In this document: in pieces, positions 42,338-50,656 of the stretch
How positions within the stretch are numbered: position 1 is the first letter of the stretch
Layout: each line of letters starts with the position of its first letter
Assembly (NCBI GenBank): GCA_016721875.1
Contig: JADKHG010000001.1
Span: forward strand, 496,001 to 560,000
Length of the DNA: 64,000 nucleotides
Source of the DNA: Sphingomonadales bacterium
GTDB taxonomy: Bacteria; Pseudomonadota; Alphaproteobacteria; Sphingomonadales; Sphingomonadaceae
Direction of reading: 5' to 3'
Program-made: the position numbers and the translations under genes
The notes under the pieces: generated by a model
The model's database searches: none
Seen by the model: only the letters and a program-made list of their open reading frames with translations
Told to the model about the DNA's origin: nothing

Positions 42338-43169
42338 GCGCTTCAAACAGGTCGATGTCTTCACCGCTGTGGCGCTGAAGGGCAATCCGGTTGCGGTAGT
42401 CCTCGACGCCGAAGGCCTTTCGGTGGAGCAGATGCAGTCCATTGCCAATTGGACCAACCTGTCTGAGACCACTTTTGTAACAGCCGCAACCGAGGCAGAC
42501 GCAGATTATGCGGTCCGGATATTCACGCCAAAAAGCGAACTGCCCTTTGCCGGACACCCGACGCTGGGGACAGCGCACGCCGTGATCGAGGCAGGGCTGG
42601 CAAAACCAAACAATGGCCGGATCGTGCAGCAATGCGCGGTTGGTCTGGTCGAAATCAGCATCGCTGACGCCAGCCTGTCATTCCGTTTGCCGCGTTACAG
42701 CTATGAAGACGCGCCCCAACCGGAGATAATGACCGAGGCGCTTGGCGAAGGCGCGATCAAGGGTACGCCGCAGATCGTCAATGTCGGTCCCCGCTGGGTG
42801 ATTGCCGAGCTGGCTTCGGTCGAAACAATCGAAGGGCTGGCACCCGACCTGCCAGTGCTTGCTGATTATGACCGCACGCATGCGACAACGGGGCTTACCG
42901 TCTATGCCGAACAGCCCGATGGCGGGATTATCGTGCGCAGCTTCGCGCCCGCAGACGGCATTGCTGAAGACCCGGTGTGCGGAAGCGGCAATGGTGCAGT
43001 CGCCGCCTATCGGTTGAAGGCAGGTCAAGTGGCGTCAGGTAGCGAATATGTGGCCAGTCAAGGCCAACAGGTTGGCCGCGACGGCCTTGTCCGTATCAAA
43101 ATCGAAGGCGATGCCATCCATGTGGGTGGCGATTGCGTGACAGTGGTTGACGGGAGCTTTTTGCTTTAG
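42324..43169 (+). CDS. PhzF family epimerase/isomerase-like protein
   Basis: 281 residues from ATG 42324 (MTTTRRFKQVDVFTA), inside the His-rich tail codons of the CDF gene in another frame; ATGs at 42306 and 42312 are also possible. PhzF marks: VDVFTAVALKGNPVAVVLD, NLSETTFV with the conserved catalytic Glu, RIFTPKSELPFAGHPTLGTAH, and EDPVCGSGNGAVAAYRL. Family members are two-domain diaminopimelate-epimerase-like isomerases; beyond phenazine synthesis most substrates are unknown and there is no phenazine cluster here. Overlaps the CDF stop by 14 bases, implying coupling. Confidence 0.92.
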   Translation: MTTTRRFKQVDVFTAVALKGNPVAVVLDAEGLSVEQMQSIANWTNLSETTFVTAATEADADYAVRIFTPKSELPFAGHPTLGTAHAVIEAGLAKPNNGRIVQQCAVGLVEISIADASLSFRLPRYSYEDAPQPEIMTEALGEGAIKGTPQIVNVGPRWVIAELASVETIEGLAPDLPVLADYDRTHATTGLTVYAEQPDGGIIVRSFAPADGIAEDPVCGSGNGAVAAYRLKAGQVASGSEYVASQGQQVGRDGLVRIKIEGDAIHVGGDCVTVVDGSFLL

Positions 43170-43191
43170 GACGAGACACATTAGGTTGATT

Positions 43192-43285
43192 AAAACCGTT
43201 AGTGCTGAGCTTGTCGAAGCACGCCTCAAGGCAAAGCGCTAACGCTGCTAAACGCCCTTCGACAGGCTCAGGGCTGACGGTTTAG
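43192..43285. repeat. REP-like intergenic inverted repeat, copy 1
   Basis: Two imperfect arms, AGTGCTGAGCTTGTCGAAGC on the left and CCCTTCGACAGGCTCAGGGC on the right, fold back over a loop of about 30 bases. A second copy with the same arms is at 50657-50745. The unit CTTCGACAGGCTCAG is a known type of dispersed intergenic repeat in sphingomonads and other proteobacteria. Confidence 0.75.
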
Positions 43286-43303
43286 TTTAATGTCATCTCG
43301 ATG

Positions 43304-43747
43304 CTAACCGCCCAAGCTCGCCGGACCGAACCCATGCGGCAACAACTCAGACAGCAAATGCGTGTCATAGCCGCCTGCGCGCGCGCAATAGACCGGCAGG
43401 TCAATCGCAGTCAGGTCCGCGACTTCCTTGATGATCTGGCGGCAGCGCCCGCAAGGTGTGATCGCCTCCAGACCGATCTGCGGGACACCACCTGCTGCCG
43501 CAGGTCCACCCGCAACCGCAATCGCGACGATCCGTCGCAATTGGCCATCGCTGTTCGCCTTGGCAAGCGCCACGGTTTCGGCGCACAGCGTCATGCCGTA
43601 GCTGGCATTTTCAAAATTTGCGCCGGTGACAATCGAACCATCGTCAAGCAACAGCGCTGCTCCGACGTGAAAATGCGAATAAGGCGCATAGGCATTGCCC
43701 GCCGCCGCAACCGCCTCCGCCACCAGTTGATCAACCTGCGCGCTCAT
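43304..43747 (-). CDS. cdd: Cytidine deaminase
   Basis: 147 residues. APYSHFHVGAALLLDDGSIVTGANFENASYG is the substrate block; zinc ligands and catalytic Glu are in TLCAETVALAKA (C-A-E) and ITPCGRCRQII (P-C-x-x-C). It deaminates cytidine and deoxycytidine for pyrimidine salvage in the cytosol. Its start overlaps the stop of the GH25-like gene (ATGA). Confidence 0.96.
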   Translation of the reverse strand: MSAQVDQLVAEAVAAAGNAYAPYSHFHVGAALLLDDGSIVTGANFENASYGMTLCAETVALAKANSDGQLRRIVAIAVAGGPAAAGGVPQIGLEAITPCGRCRQIIKEVADLTAIDLPVYCARAGGYDTHLLSELLPHGFGPASLGG

Positions 43748-44430
43748 TTTCGTACCACCACCCAGCGGACGCGACCGTCAATTCCCGACACCCGCCTGCT
43801 GCGGTTCGCGGTCCACATCACCCAGGGGCGAGCAGCATAATCGGGCAGCATCCACGTCCTTTCCAGCCAGACATTGCGATCGACTTCGCTGCTGATCTTA
43901 TAAGCAGCTTCAAAGTCGGGGGATAGCAAAAGGATAGCGGGTTGGCCGCTATGCTCTTCGATCTGTGACAGGAAGGTTGAAAGCTCGGACAGTATTAGCG
44001 CTCGGTCCGGCCTTTTGGTGCAACTGCCCGAAAAGTCGAGCTCAACCGCTGGCGGCAGCGCGCCGTTCAGCCTGGGCACAGTGGTGATGAACAAGGTCGC
44101 CTGATCGGTCGCCAGACGGCAAATGTCGAAGCGATGCAGCGCACCGTAACGGATGCCCGCTTCGCGCACAGCTTCAAGATTGCTGGCAAATTGTTTGTCG
44201 CGTCGCTCGGCCCCGCGCGTCGCAGTCAGATAAGCAAAATCGACCCCGGTCGCACCAAGGCTGGGCCAGAAGGGCTTGCCATTATCCTCATCGACCACCA
44301 CCCCCTGCACCGAAAATTCGTCGCGTGACGGTGTCCAGCCGGTGATGACATTCCAGATAACAAAGGCGAGCAACAGCAACGCAAGCGCGATAGCCGCCAG
44401 CCGCCATTGCCTGAATTTGCCCCCTCGCAT
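43744..44430 (-). CDS. GH25-like (lysozyme family) membrane-anchored protein, divergent active site
   Basis: 228 residues. An N-terminal membrane helix (RLAAIALALLLLAFVIWNVI) puts the domain in the periplasm. The barrel shows GH25-like strands: GVVVDEDNGKPFWPSLGATGVDFAYLTAT, EAGIRYGALHRFDICR and PAVELDFSG. In classical GH25 muramidases the acid residues lie in DxSxxQ and DxE; here they read VDEDNG and ELD, so activity is unsure. ATGA overlap with cdd downstream, and 21 bases from the UPF0262 gene upstream, so all three are likely one transcript. Confidence 0.8.
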   Translation of the reverse strand: MRGGKFRQWRLAAIALALLLLAFVIWNVITGWTPSRDEFSVQGVVVDEDNGKPFWPSLGATGVDFAYLTATRGAERRDKQFASNLEAVREAGIRYGALHRFDICRLATDQATLFITTVPRLNGALPPAVELDFSGSCTKRPDRALILSELSTFLSQIEEHSGQPAILLLSPDFEAAYKISSEVDRNVWLERTWMLPDYAARPWVMWTANRSRRVSGIDGRVRWVVVRK

Positions 44431-44451
44431 GTATCGCCCCTTAACCCCGTA

Positions 44452-44934
44452 TCACTGCTTGATATGCAACACGCAGATCAGCGTGAACAGCCGACGGGCG
44501 GTTGGAAAATCGATCTCGATTTTGCCCTCCAGCCGCTCGATCAGCAATTCAGCCGCCGCGTTATGGACGCCGCGCCGCGCCATGTCGATGGTTTCAATCT
44601 CGGACGCGGTCGCCTTGCGGATCGCCTGATAATAGCTGTCGCAAATCGCGAAATATTCGCGCACCGGCCGCTGGAACCGGCCAAGGCCCAGAATTAGCGT
44701 TTCTTGCGGACTGCCATCCTCGCGGGATATATCCCAGATCAGCCGCCCTTCGGTAACGCTGAGCTTCAAACGATATGGCCCCGCATAACCATCGCCCATG
44801 TCGCGCAGCGGCTTGAAGACATTGTCCTCGATCAGGTCGAAAATCGCGACCCGCCGTTCCTGTTCGATATCAGCGTTGCGACGCAAAATGGTCGCCTCGT
44901 CAAGCTCGACAGAGATGATGCGCGGATCGGACAT
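44452..44934 (-). CDS. UPF0262 family protein
   Basis: 160 residues matching UPF0262, an alphaproteobacterial family of unknown function: VELDEATILRRNADIEQERRVAIFDLIEDN, YRLKLSVTEGRLIWDI, LGLGRFQRPVREYFAICDSYYQAIR and EIDMARRGVHNAAAELL-type blocks are present. No signal peptide or membrane span. Divergent from dnaB and first of a leftward set with the GH25-like gene and cdd. Confidence 0.92.
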   Translation of the reverse strand: MSDPRIISVELDEATILRRNADIEQERRVAIFDLIEDNVFKPLRDMGDGYAGPYRLKLSVTEGRLIWDISREDGSPQETLILGLGRFQRPVREYFAICDSYYQAIRKATASEIETIDMARRGVHNAAAELLIERLEGKIEIDFPTARRLFTLICVLHIKQ

Positions 44935-45070
44935 TTTGTCCCTCTAGCCGATGCGGCGGCGCGGGCAAGGGGCCAGCAGTAAATTGTCCACAGCCCTGTC
45001 CCCCACACTGTCCCCATATCTATTTTTTGCACCCCTTGTCTCGGCTTCCATGCTAATCGATAGCAACACC

Positions 45071-46573
45071 ATGGCCGAACCAATCCGACTTGCCGCCTCG
45101 AATGATGGCGAACCGCAGCGTCTGCCGCGCAATGTCGAGGCAGAGGCCGCGTTTCTGGGTGCTTTGCTGATCGACAACCGCATTCTTGAAGATGTATCGA
45201 TCAAGCTGACACCGGACCATTTTTTCGAGCCGCTGCACGGTCGTATTTACGAACAGATATTAAAACTAGTTGACCGCAACATGCTGGTCACACCAGTGAC
45301 GCTGAAGCCGTTGTTCGAAGCCGACGAAACGATGAAAGAACTCGGCGGCCCGGCTTATCTGGTCAAGATGACCGCCGATGGATCGGGGCTTATCGGCGCG
45401 CGCGATTTCGCCCAGCAGATTTATGACCTGGCGCTTTTGCGCGAACTGGTTTCGGTCGGTCGCGGACTGGTAGAAGGCGCGCTTGATACCAGCGAAGCGG
45501 TCGATCCCAAGGCGCAGATCGAAAACGCCGAATCAGCGTTGTATAAAGTTGCCGAGGGTGACGGCGAAACCGGAAGCATGAAAAGCTTCCTCGCCGCCTC
45601 TACCGAAGCTATTAAAAATGTCGAAAAGGCGCTGAATTCGGGTGGCCATCTGTCGGGGGTCACCACCGGGCTCGACAGCATCAATTCCAAATGCGGCGGC
45701 CTGCACAACAGCGACCTTATCATTCTTGCCGGACGTCCCGGCATGGGTAAGACCTCGCTTGCCACCAACATCGCCTTTAACGCGGCGCAACGCTGGTTGC
45801 GCGACCGCGAAGACGGGATTGACGAAGCCAAAAGCGTTGGCGCGAAGACAGCCTTTTTCAGCCTCGAAATGTCCGCCGACCAGCTGGCGACGCGTATCCT
45901 GGCCGAACAGTCGGGAATCTCGTCTGAATCGCTACGCATGGGCAAGATCAGCCGCGACGATTTCCGCGAATTGTCGCGCGCATCGCGTGAGTTGCAGGAA
46001 TTGCCGCTTTATATCGACGACACGCCTGCCCTGACCATCGCCGCACTGCGCACACGTGCACGACGGTTGCAACGCAAGCACGGCATCGGCCTGATCGTGG
46101 TCGATTATCTTCAGCTGTTGCAAGGTTCCGGTCGTTCATCGGACAACCGCGTCAACGAAATCTCCGAAATCTCGCGCGGCCTGAAAACGCTGGCGAAGGA
46201 ATTGCAGGTTCCCGTGATCGCGCTCTCGCAGCTGAGCCGTGCAGTCGAACAGCGCGAGGATAAGCGCCCTCAGCTGTCCGACTTGCGAGAATCTGGCTCG
46301 ATCGAGCAGGACGCCGACATGGTCTGGTTTGTGTTCCGCGAGGATTATTATGTCGCCGCACGCGAGCCCAAACATGGCGCCGAAGGCGATGTGAAGGCGA
46401 CCGAGGATTATGAAAAATGGCGGCAGGAAATGGAGCGCGTCTTCGGGGTCGCCGAGCTGATCGTCGCCAAACAGCGCCACGGCTCGACCGGCAAAGTCCG
46501 CATGAAGTTTGAAGCCAAGATCACCAAGTTCAGCGATCTGGCCGATGACAATTATGATCAGGGCTATGACTAG
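45071..46573 (+). CDS. dnaB: Replicative DNA helicase DnaB
   Basis: 500 residues from ATG 45071. N-terminal DnaG-interaction domain: LPRNVEAEAAFLGALLIDNRILEDV. C-terminal RecA-like domain with GGLHNSDLIILAGRPGMGKTSLATNIA (Walker A), FFSLEMSADQLATRI, IGLIVVDYLQLLQG (Walker B) and RAVEQREDKRPQLSDLRESGSIEQDAD. It unwinds DNA at the replication fork as a hexamer. Starts upstream (44951) would add residues without family support. Converges with ubiG over a small hairpin. Confidence 0.98.
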   Translation: MAEPIRLAASNDGEPQRLPRNVEAEAAFLGALLIDNRILEDVSIKLTPDHFFEPLHGRIYEQILKLVDRNMLVTPVTLKPLFEADETMKELGGPAYLVKMTADGSGLIGARDFAQQIYDLALLRELVSVGRGLVEGALDTSEAVDPKAQIENAESALYKVAEGDGETGSMKSFLAASTEAIKNVEKALNSGGHLSGVTTGLDSINSKCGGLHNSDLIILAGRPGMGKTSLATNIAFNAAQRWLRDREDGIDEAKSVGAKTAFFSLEMSADQLATRILAEQSGISSESLRMGKISRDDFRELSRASRELQELPLYIDDTPALTIAALRTRARRLQRKHGIGLIVVDYLQLLQGSGRSSDNRVNEISEISRGLKTLAKELQVPVIALSQLSRAVEQREDKRPQLSDLRESGSIEQDADMVWFVFREDYYVAAREPKHGAEGDVKATEDYEKWRQEMERVFGVAELIVAKQRHGSTGKVRMKFEAKITKFSDLADDNYDQGYD

Positions 46574-46579
46574 TTAAAC

Positions 46580-46599
46580 CCTCTCCCTCAGGGGAGAGG
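46580..46599. terminator. Hairpin between convergent dnaB and ubiG
   Basis: CCTCTCCC and GGGAGAGG form eight perfect pairs with a TCAG loop. No T-tract follows on either strand, so it may act as a weak or rho-assisted transcript end. A similar CCCTTCTC/GAGAGGGG hairpin lies after the S9 peptidase gene at about 57943-57963. Confidence 0.5.
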
Positions 46600-46603
46600 A
46601 GGA

Positions 46604-47350
46604 TTAGGCGAACCGTGCCGCCAATATATAATTCAGCGCCTTGTTCGCACTCAGATGCAATCCCTTGAGCGGCGAGAAGCCAATCCCCTCAGACTCGACC
46701 GCCTCCAGCCCGGCATCAGAGAGTAAAGCCGTCAATTCTTCGGGCGTCAGAAACTGGTCCCAATTGTGCGTACCGCGCGGAACCTGCCCCAGCCGCTCAG
46801 CCGCCTCGACCAGAAACAGCTTTGATGCCGCTGTGCGATTGGGGGTGGACAGTATCATCAGCCCTTCGGGTTTCAAGTGCGCCGTCAGTTCCGCGACAAA
46901 GGCAGCCGGATCGGTAACATGCTCAATCACCTCCATCGAGGTGACCAGATCAAACTGCCCAAGTCCCTGCGCCGACAATTCTCCTGCGCGGTAATCAATC
47001 GAAAGCCCGGCCCCAGCTGCATGCGCCTTTGCCGCAGCGATATTCTCTGCTGCGGCATCAACCCCGGTCACAGCTGCCCCCATCCGCGCCAGCGGTTCGC
47101 ACAACAGCCCCGCACCGCAACCGACATCGAGCGCGCTTTTGCCCGCCAGAGGTTTCATCGATCGCTCATCAGCGCCGAAATGCGCATTGATCGCGCGGCG
47201 GATGAAAGCCAGCCGCACCGGGTTGAGTTTATGCAGCATCGCGCTCGAACCCATTGGGTCCCACCAGTCTGCCGCCAACGCGCCGAAATGCGCGGCTTCA
47301 TTTGGGTCGATAGTAGTTTTTGTTGCCTGAGCCATGCTTGCTTTTGTCAT
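46604..47350 (-). CDS. ubiG: Bifunctional ubiquinone O-methyltransferase
   Basis: 248 residues from ATG 47350 (or ATG 47335). EAAHFGALAADWWDPMGSSAMLHKLNPVRL is the UbiG/Coq3 start. SAM-binding motif GKSALDVGCGAGLLCEPLARMGAAVTGVDA; further LVTSMEVIEHVTDPAAF and GTHNWDQFLTPEEL. It methylates two hydroxyl groups in ubiquinone biosynthesis. Divergent from lysC. Confidence 0.97.
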   Translation of the reverse strand: MTKASMAQATKTTIDPNEAAHFGALAADWWDPMGSSAMLHKLNPVRLAFIRRAINAHFGADERSMKPLAGKSALDVGCGAGLLCEPLARMGAAVTGVDAAAENIAAAKAHAAGAGLSIDYRAGELSAQGLGQFDLVTSMEVIEHVTDPAAFVAELTAHLKPEGLMILSTPNRTAASKLFLVEAAERLGQVPRGTHNWDQFLTPEELTALLSDAGLEAVESEGIGFSPLKGLHLSANKALNYILAARFA

Positions 47351-47416
47351 ATCCTGTCCCTATCAGCGCCGCAGTTTGCAACAAAGCCATAAACGACCAA
47401 GGGGCTGAGCCAAACC

Positions 47417-48673
47417 ATGGCACGCATTGTAATGAAATTTGGCGGCACGTCGATGGCGGGGACCGAGCGGATCAGGCGGGTCGCGCAGATTGTGAAACGT
47501 CAGGCCGAACGCGGCGACGAAGTCGCAGTCGTGGTCTCGGCCATGTCGGGCGAAACCGATCGGTTGGTCGGTTTTTGCCGAGAGGCGAACCCACTTTACG
47601 ACCCTGCCGAATATGATGTCGTGGTGGCATCGGGTGAACAGGTTACCTCGGGTCTGCTCGCTATCACTTTGCAAGCGCTCGGCTGCAAGGCGCGCAGCTG
47701 GCTCGGCTGGCAATTGCCCGTCCACACCGACACCGCGCATGCCAAGGCGCGCATCGGCACGATCGACAGTGAAGAATTGCTTGCCTCTATGGCGGGCGGG
47801 ACGATTGCGGTGATCCCCGGCTTTCAGGGGCTGACCGACGACAACCGCATCACCACTTTGGGCCGGGGCGGGTCGGATACTTCGGCGGTAGCGGTTGCTG
47901 CTGCAGTCAAGGCCGACCGCTGCGACATCTACACAGACGTTGACGGCGTCTATACCACTGACCCGCGCATTGTCGCACGCGCGCGCAAGTTGAAAGCCGT
48001 CACTTACGAAGAAATGCTCGAACTGGCCTCGGTCGGATCGAAGGTTTTGCAGACCCGCTCGGTGGGCCTCGCCATGAAGGAAGGGGTGCGTGTGCAGGTG
48101 CTGTCCTCCTTCATCGACGACAACGCCCCCGCCGCCGACACCATCCCCGGCACCATGATCGTGACCGACGAAGAATTGGAGAATGCAAACGTGGAACGCC
48201 AGCTGATCACCGGCATTGCCGCCGACAAGAATGAGGCGAAAGTCACCCTGACCCGCGTCCCCGACCGCCCCGGCGCGGTGGCGCATATCTTCGCGCCGCT
48301 GTCAGAGGCGAATATCAACGTCGATATGATCATCCAGAATGTCGGCCGCGACAAGGGTGAGACCGACGTAACCTTCACCGTCCCCCAAGCAGATCTGGCG
48401 CGCGCCACCGATGTGTTGCAAAACCAGCGCGAAGCCATTGGCTACAATCGCTTGATCCCGGATACCAAGGTCGCGAAAATCTCGGTCGTCGGCGTGGGGA
48501 TGAAGAGCCATGCCGGCGTTGCTTCTACGATGTTCACCGCGCTGGCGGATCGCAAGATCAACATTCAGGCAATCTCGACCTCGGAGATCAAGGTTTCGGT
48601 GCTGATTGACGAGGATGAGACCGAACTCGCAGTGCGGGTGTTGCATACCGCCTATGGGTTGGATGCGGATTGA
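47417..48673 (+). CDS. lysC: Aspartate kinase
   Basis: 418 residues. Start MARIVMKFGGTSMAG with the KFGGTS motif; VSAMSGETDRLVGFC; LGRGGSDTSAVAVAAAVKAD; YTDVDGVYTTDPRIV. Two ACT domains at the C-terminus (about 265-418, VPDRPGAVAHIFAPLSEANINVDMI and GVGMKSHAGVASTMFTAL) bind the feedback inhibitors lysine or threonine. First step of the aspartate-derived amino acids. Monocistronic. Confidence 0.98.
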   Translation: MARIVMKFGGTSMAGTERIRRVAQIVKRQAERGDEVAVVVSAMSGETDRLVGFCREANPLYDPAEYDVVVASGEQVTSGLLAITLQALGCKARSWLGWQLPVHTDTAHAKARIGTIDSEELLASMAGGTIAVIPGFQGLTDDNRITTLGRGGSDTSAVAVAAAVKADRCDIYTDVDGVYTTDPRIVARARKLKAVTYEEMLELASVGSKVLQTRSVGLAMKEGVRVQVLSSFIDDNAPAADTIPGTMIVTDEELENANVERQLITGIAADKNEAKVTLTRVPDRPGAVAHIFAPLSEANINVDMIIQNVGRDKGETDVTFTVPQADLARATDVLQNQREAIGYNRLIPDTKVAKISVVGVGMKSHAGVASTMFTALADRKINIQAISTSEIKVSVLIDEDETELAVRVLHTAYGLDAD

Positions 48674-48677
48674 AGTT

Positions 48678-49115
48678 TTAGTTAACTGTTGCGTCCGAAT
48701 CAGGCAGGTTAAGCGTCTTACGAAAAGTGTCATTTTCTTCAGCGGGACGCTTTAAGGCTCTATGGTATAGGATACCAAGTTCGGCCTTATATCCAGGCCG
48801 GTCGGCCCAAATTTCTAGATCGGCTTGTATCAACAACGAAAGCACGTCCCCAGGATAATAAGCTCCCTCAAACAGCGGATCAACACGGAGCTTTGGCCAG
48901 ACGAGGTCGAGAACATAGGGATATCCGTCGTGCTGGGCGACAAGGCGTCCGATTTCCCAATCGGTCAGTTGGCACAAAGGCTTTTTCCACGACCTCAAAA
49001 TGTCCCTAACTAATGGTGTAGGTGCATTTTCCAGGTCTTCGGGGTCACCGACATCAATGCCAGTTAGCAGTTCCAGCGATAGAGAAAAATCAGTTTGGGC
49101 CATCATCAAATCCAA
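48678..49115 (-). CDS. CdiI-like contact-dependent inhibition immunity protein, orphan
   Basis: 145 residues. The pattern LTGIDVGDPEDLENAPTPLV, then WEIGRLVAQHDGYPYVLDLVWPKL, DPLFEGAYYPGDVLSLLI and a Trp-x-x-x-Pro ending matches the CDI-immunity family whose hallmark is the IGQ...YLVPLAL...YPGDLL stretch. Such proteins neutralise the toxin tip of a CdiA-type effector. No cdiA or cdiB is seen within the window, so it is an orphan. It lies next to a patch with vapBC and gene remnants, suggesting acquired DNA. Length is usual for the family. Confidence 0.7.
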   Translation of the reverse strand: MDLMMAQTDFSLSLELLTGIDVGDPEDLENAPTPLVRDILRSWKKPLCQLTDWEIGRLVAQHDGYPYVLDLVWPKLRVDPLFEGAYYPGDVLSLLIQADLEIWADRPGYKAELGILYHRALKRPAEENDTFRKTLNLPDSDATVN

Positions 49116-49195
49116 GATGGTGACCGAATTACGCAGTAGAAAGGATTTTTACAATTCCCTTGCCTCGAAAGCATTGCCACAGTTAGAGCAGCGCC

Positions 49196-49288
49196 ATGAC
49201 CAAACTCGCCCACCTCATGAAACGCGGCACGGAATTTCTGGGTTGCGAGGTCGCCATCCTTGGCGGCGCAATATCGATTGATGCTTGA
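49196..49288 (+). pseudogene. Remnant: 5' end of a nitronate monooxygenase-like gene
   Basis: ATG 49196 reads MTKLAHLMKRGTEFLGCEVA and then departs to a stop at 49286-49288. The first 60 bases are closely similar to, but not identical with, the start of the gene at 49973 (MTKLSHLMFRGTEFLGCETA). So two diverged copies of the same gene start flank the vapBC module. Confidence 0.75.
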
Positions 49289-49289
49289 T

Positions 49290-49306
49290 CGTATATCCCG
49301 TATATA
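49290..49306. promoter_or_regulatory. Direct repeat before vapB (candidate VapBC operator)
   Basis: CGTATAT at 49290-49296 is repeated as CGTATATA at 49299-49306, starting one turn apart, 8 bases before the vapB ATG at 49314. Antitoxin or toxin-antitoxin complexes of this family often bind such repeats to repress their own promoter. Function is inferred from position. Confidence 0.45.
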
Positions 49307-49313
49307 CATAACC

Positions 49314-49580
49314 ATGAACGCGACCGTCAAAACCAACGCATTCAAAAGTGGAAACAGTGTCGCTGTGCGTCTGCCCAAGGCTTTTGGCATCAAGGAAGGT
49401 GACGTGCTGCAAATCAAGCGCAACGGGACGTTGATCGAAATTCGCCCTGAGTTTAATCCAGAAGAGCAGCGGGCACGGTTGACTGAAATGGTTCGCAAGC
49501 TGAACGAACTTGGGCCGGTTGTCGGAGGCAATCCCGACGATGGGCGCATCGAATTCCCAGACCGCCCCGGCCTTTATTGA
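49314..49580 (+). CDS. vapB: VapB-type (AbrB/SpoVT) antitoxin
   Basis: 88 residues from ATG 49314. N-terminal swapped-hairpin DNA-binding domain: AFKSGNSVAVRLPKAFGIKEGDVLQI, the AbrB-like pattern of VapB antitoxins. The C-terminal part (EFNPEEQRARLTEMVRKLNEL, PDDGRIEFPDRPGLY) should wrap the toxin. It binds and inhibits VapC and represses the operon. The vapC start follows 3 bases after its stop. Confidence 0.92.
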   Translation: MNATVKTNAFKSGNSVAVRLPKAFGIKEGDVLQIKRNGTLIEIRPEFNPEEQRARLTEMVRKLNELGPVVGGNPDDGRIEFPDRPGLY

Positions 49581-49583
49581 ACC

Positions 49584-49976
49584 TTGGCTATCCTCCTAGA
49601 CACCAGCATCGCAATCCATCTGCGCGACGATGGCGGCGTCATTGGCAAGCGCATTTCCAATGTGACAACGCAAGTCTTTTTGTCGTCAATTTCACGCGTC
49701 GAACTTGAGGGCGGTGTCGCATCTATTCCAGAATTGATGCCGCTGCGCCGTGCCAAGCTGGATGTGTTGCTGGACACTTTGGACATTATCGATTTTACCG
49801 ACAAAATGGCAGAAATTTATGGGGAAATTGTTGCGCGAGCGGGCTTTAACCGCCGCAAAATCATCGACCGTATGATAGCAGCTACGGCAATGGCGGCCGA
49901 CCTCACCCTCATCACCTCCAATGGCGACGACTTCGCCGACATTGAAGGACTAAAACTGGAATTCTGGAATCTATGA
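49584..49976 (+). CDS. vapC: VapC-type PIN-domain toxin (RNase)
   Basis: 130 residues from a TTG at 49584. PIN-domain acids: Asp in AILLDTSIAI, Glu in SSISRVELEGG, and the Asp pair in IIDRMIAATAMAADLTLITSNGDDF, followed by the ending LKLEFWNL. VapC toxins cleave tRNA or rRNA when freed of VapB. Its stop overlaps the ATG of the nitronate monooxygenase-like gene by 4 bases, which is unusual for a stand-alone toxin module and points to insertion within that gene's leader. Confidence 0.93.
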   Translation: MAILLDTSIAIHLRDDGGVIGKRISNVTTQVFLSSISRVELEGGVASIPELMPLRRAKLDVLLDTLDIIDFTDKMAEIYGEIVARAGFNRRKIIDRMIAATAMAADLTLITSNGDDFADIEGLKLEFWNL

Positions 49977-50637
49977 CCAAACTCTCTCACCTCATGTTCC
50001 GAGGCACCGAATTTCTTGGGTGCGAAACTGCCATAATGTGCGGCGCGATGTCGTGGGTTTCGGAGCGCAACCTTGTCTCCGCGATCAGCAATGCAGGCGG
50101 CTTTGGCGTGATTGCCTGCGGGGCGATGACTCCGGAATTGCTCGATGGAGAGATCGCCGCGACCAAGGCGATGACCACCAAGCCCTTTGGCGTCAACCTG
50201 ATCACCATGCACCCGCAATTGTTCGATCTGATCGCGGTGTGCGGCAAGCATGCCGTCAGCCATATCGTGCTCGCAGGCGGCCTGCCGCCCAAGGGTGCGC
50301 TGGAGGCGATCAAGGAGACTGGCGCGAAGGTGATCTGCTTTGCTTGCTGCCGGTGATCCCGGTGCGCGCGCTGAAGAACAAGGGCACCGAGGAATTCACC
50401 GCCAAGCAGATTCAGGTCGCAGGGATGCTCGACCGGGGTGAAGTGGATATGGCCGCAGCACAGCTGGAGATCGAACATTTCTGGGCAGGCGCGCTGCGCC
50501 GCGCAGTGATCGACGGTGATGTCGAAAGCGGCTCGATCATGGCAGGGCAATCGGTCGGGATGGTCGATAAGGAAGAGCCTGTCGCTGAGATCATCGCGAC
50601 TTTGGTGGCCGAAGCGGAGGAAGCGCTGGCGCGGTAA
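49973..50637 (+). pseudogene. Nitronate monooxygenase-like gene with internal deletion
   Basis: First part (49973 to about 50343): MTKLSHLMFRGTEFLGCETA, CGAMSWVSERNLVSAISNAG, GFGVIACGAM, PFGVNLITMHPQ, GAKVICFA, the FMN-binding barrel start. It then jumps in sequence and frame to LLPVIPVRALKNKGTEEFTA, KQIQVAGMLDRGEVDMAAAQ and SIMAGQSVGMVDKEEPV, the C-terminal end. Some 105-120 residues that carry the middle of the barrel (FMN phosphate site, Gly-rich GGIGRG region) are missing. The visible parts add up to about 217 residues against about 320 expected. Certainly inactive if the sequence is right; a misassembly would be the other explanation. Confidence 0.8.
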
Positions 50638-50656
50638 TCCCGATAGCGATTCGGAT

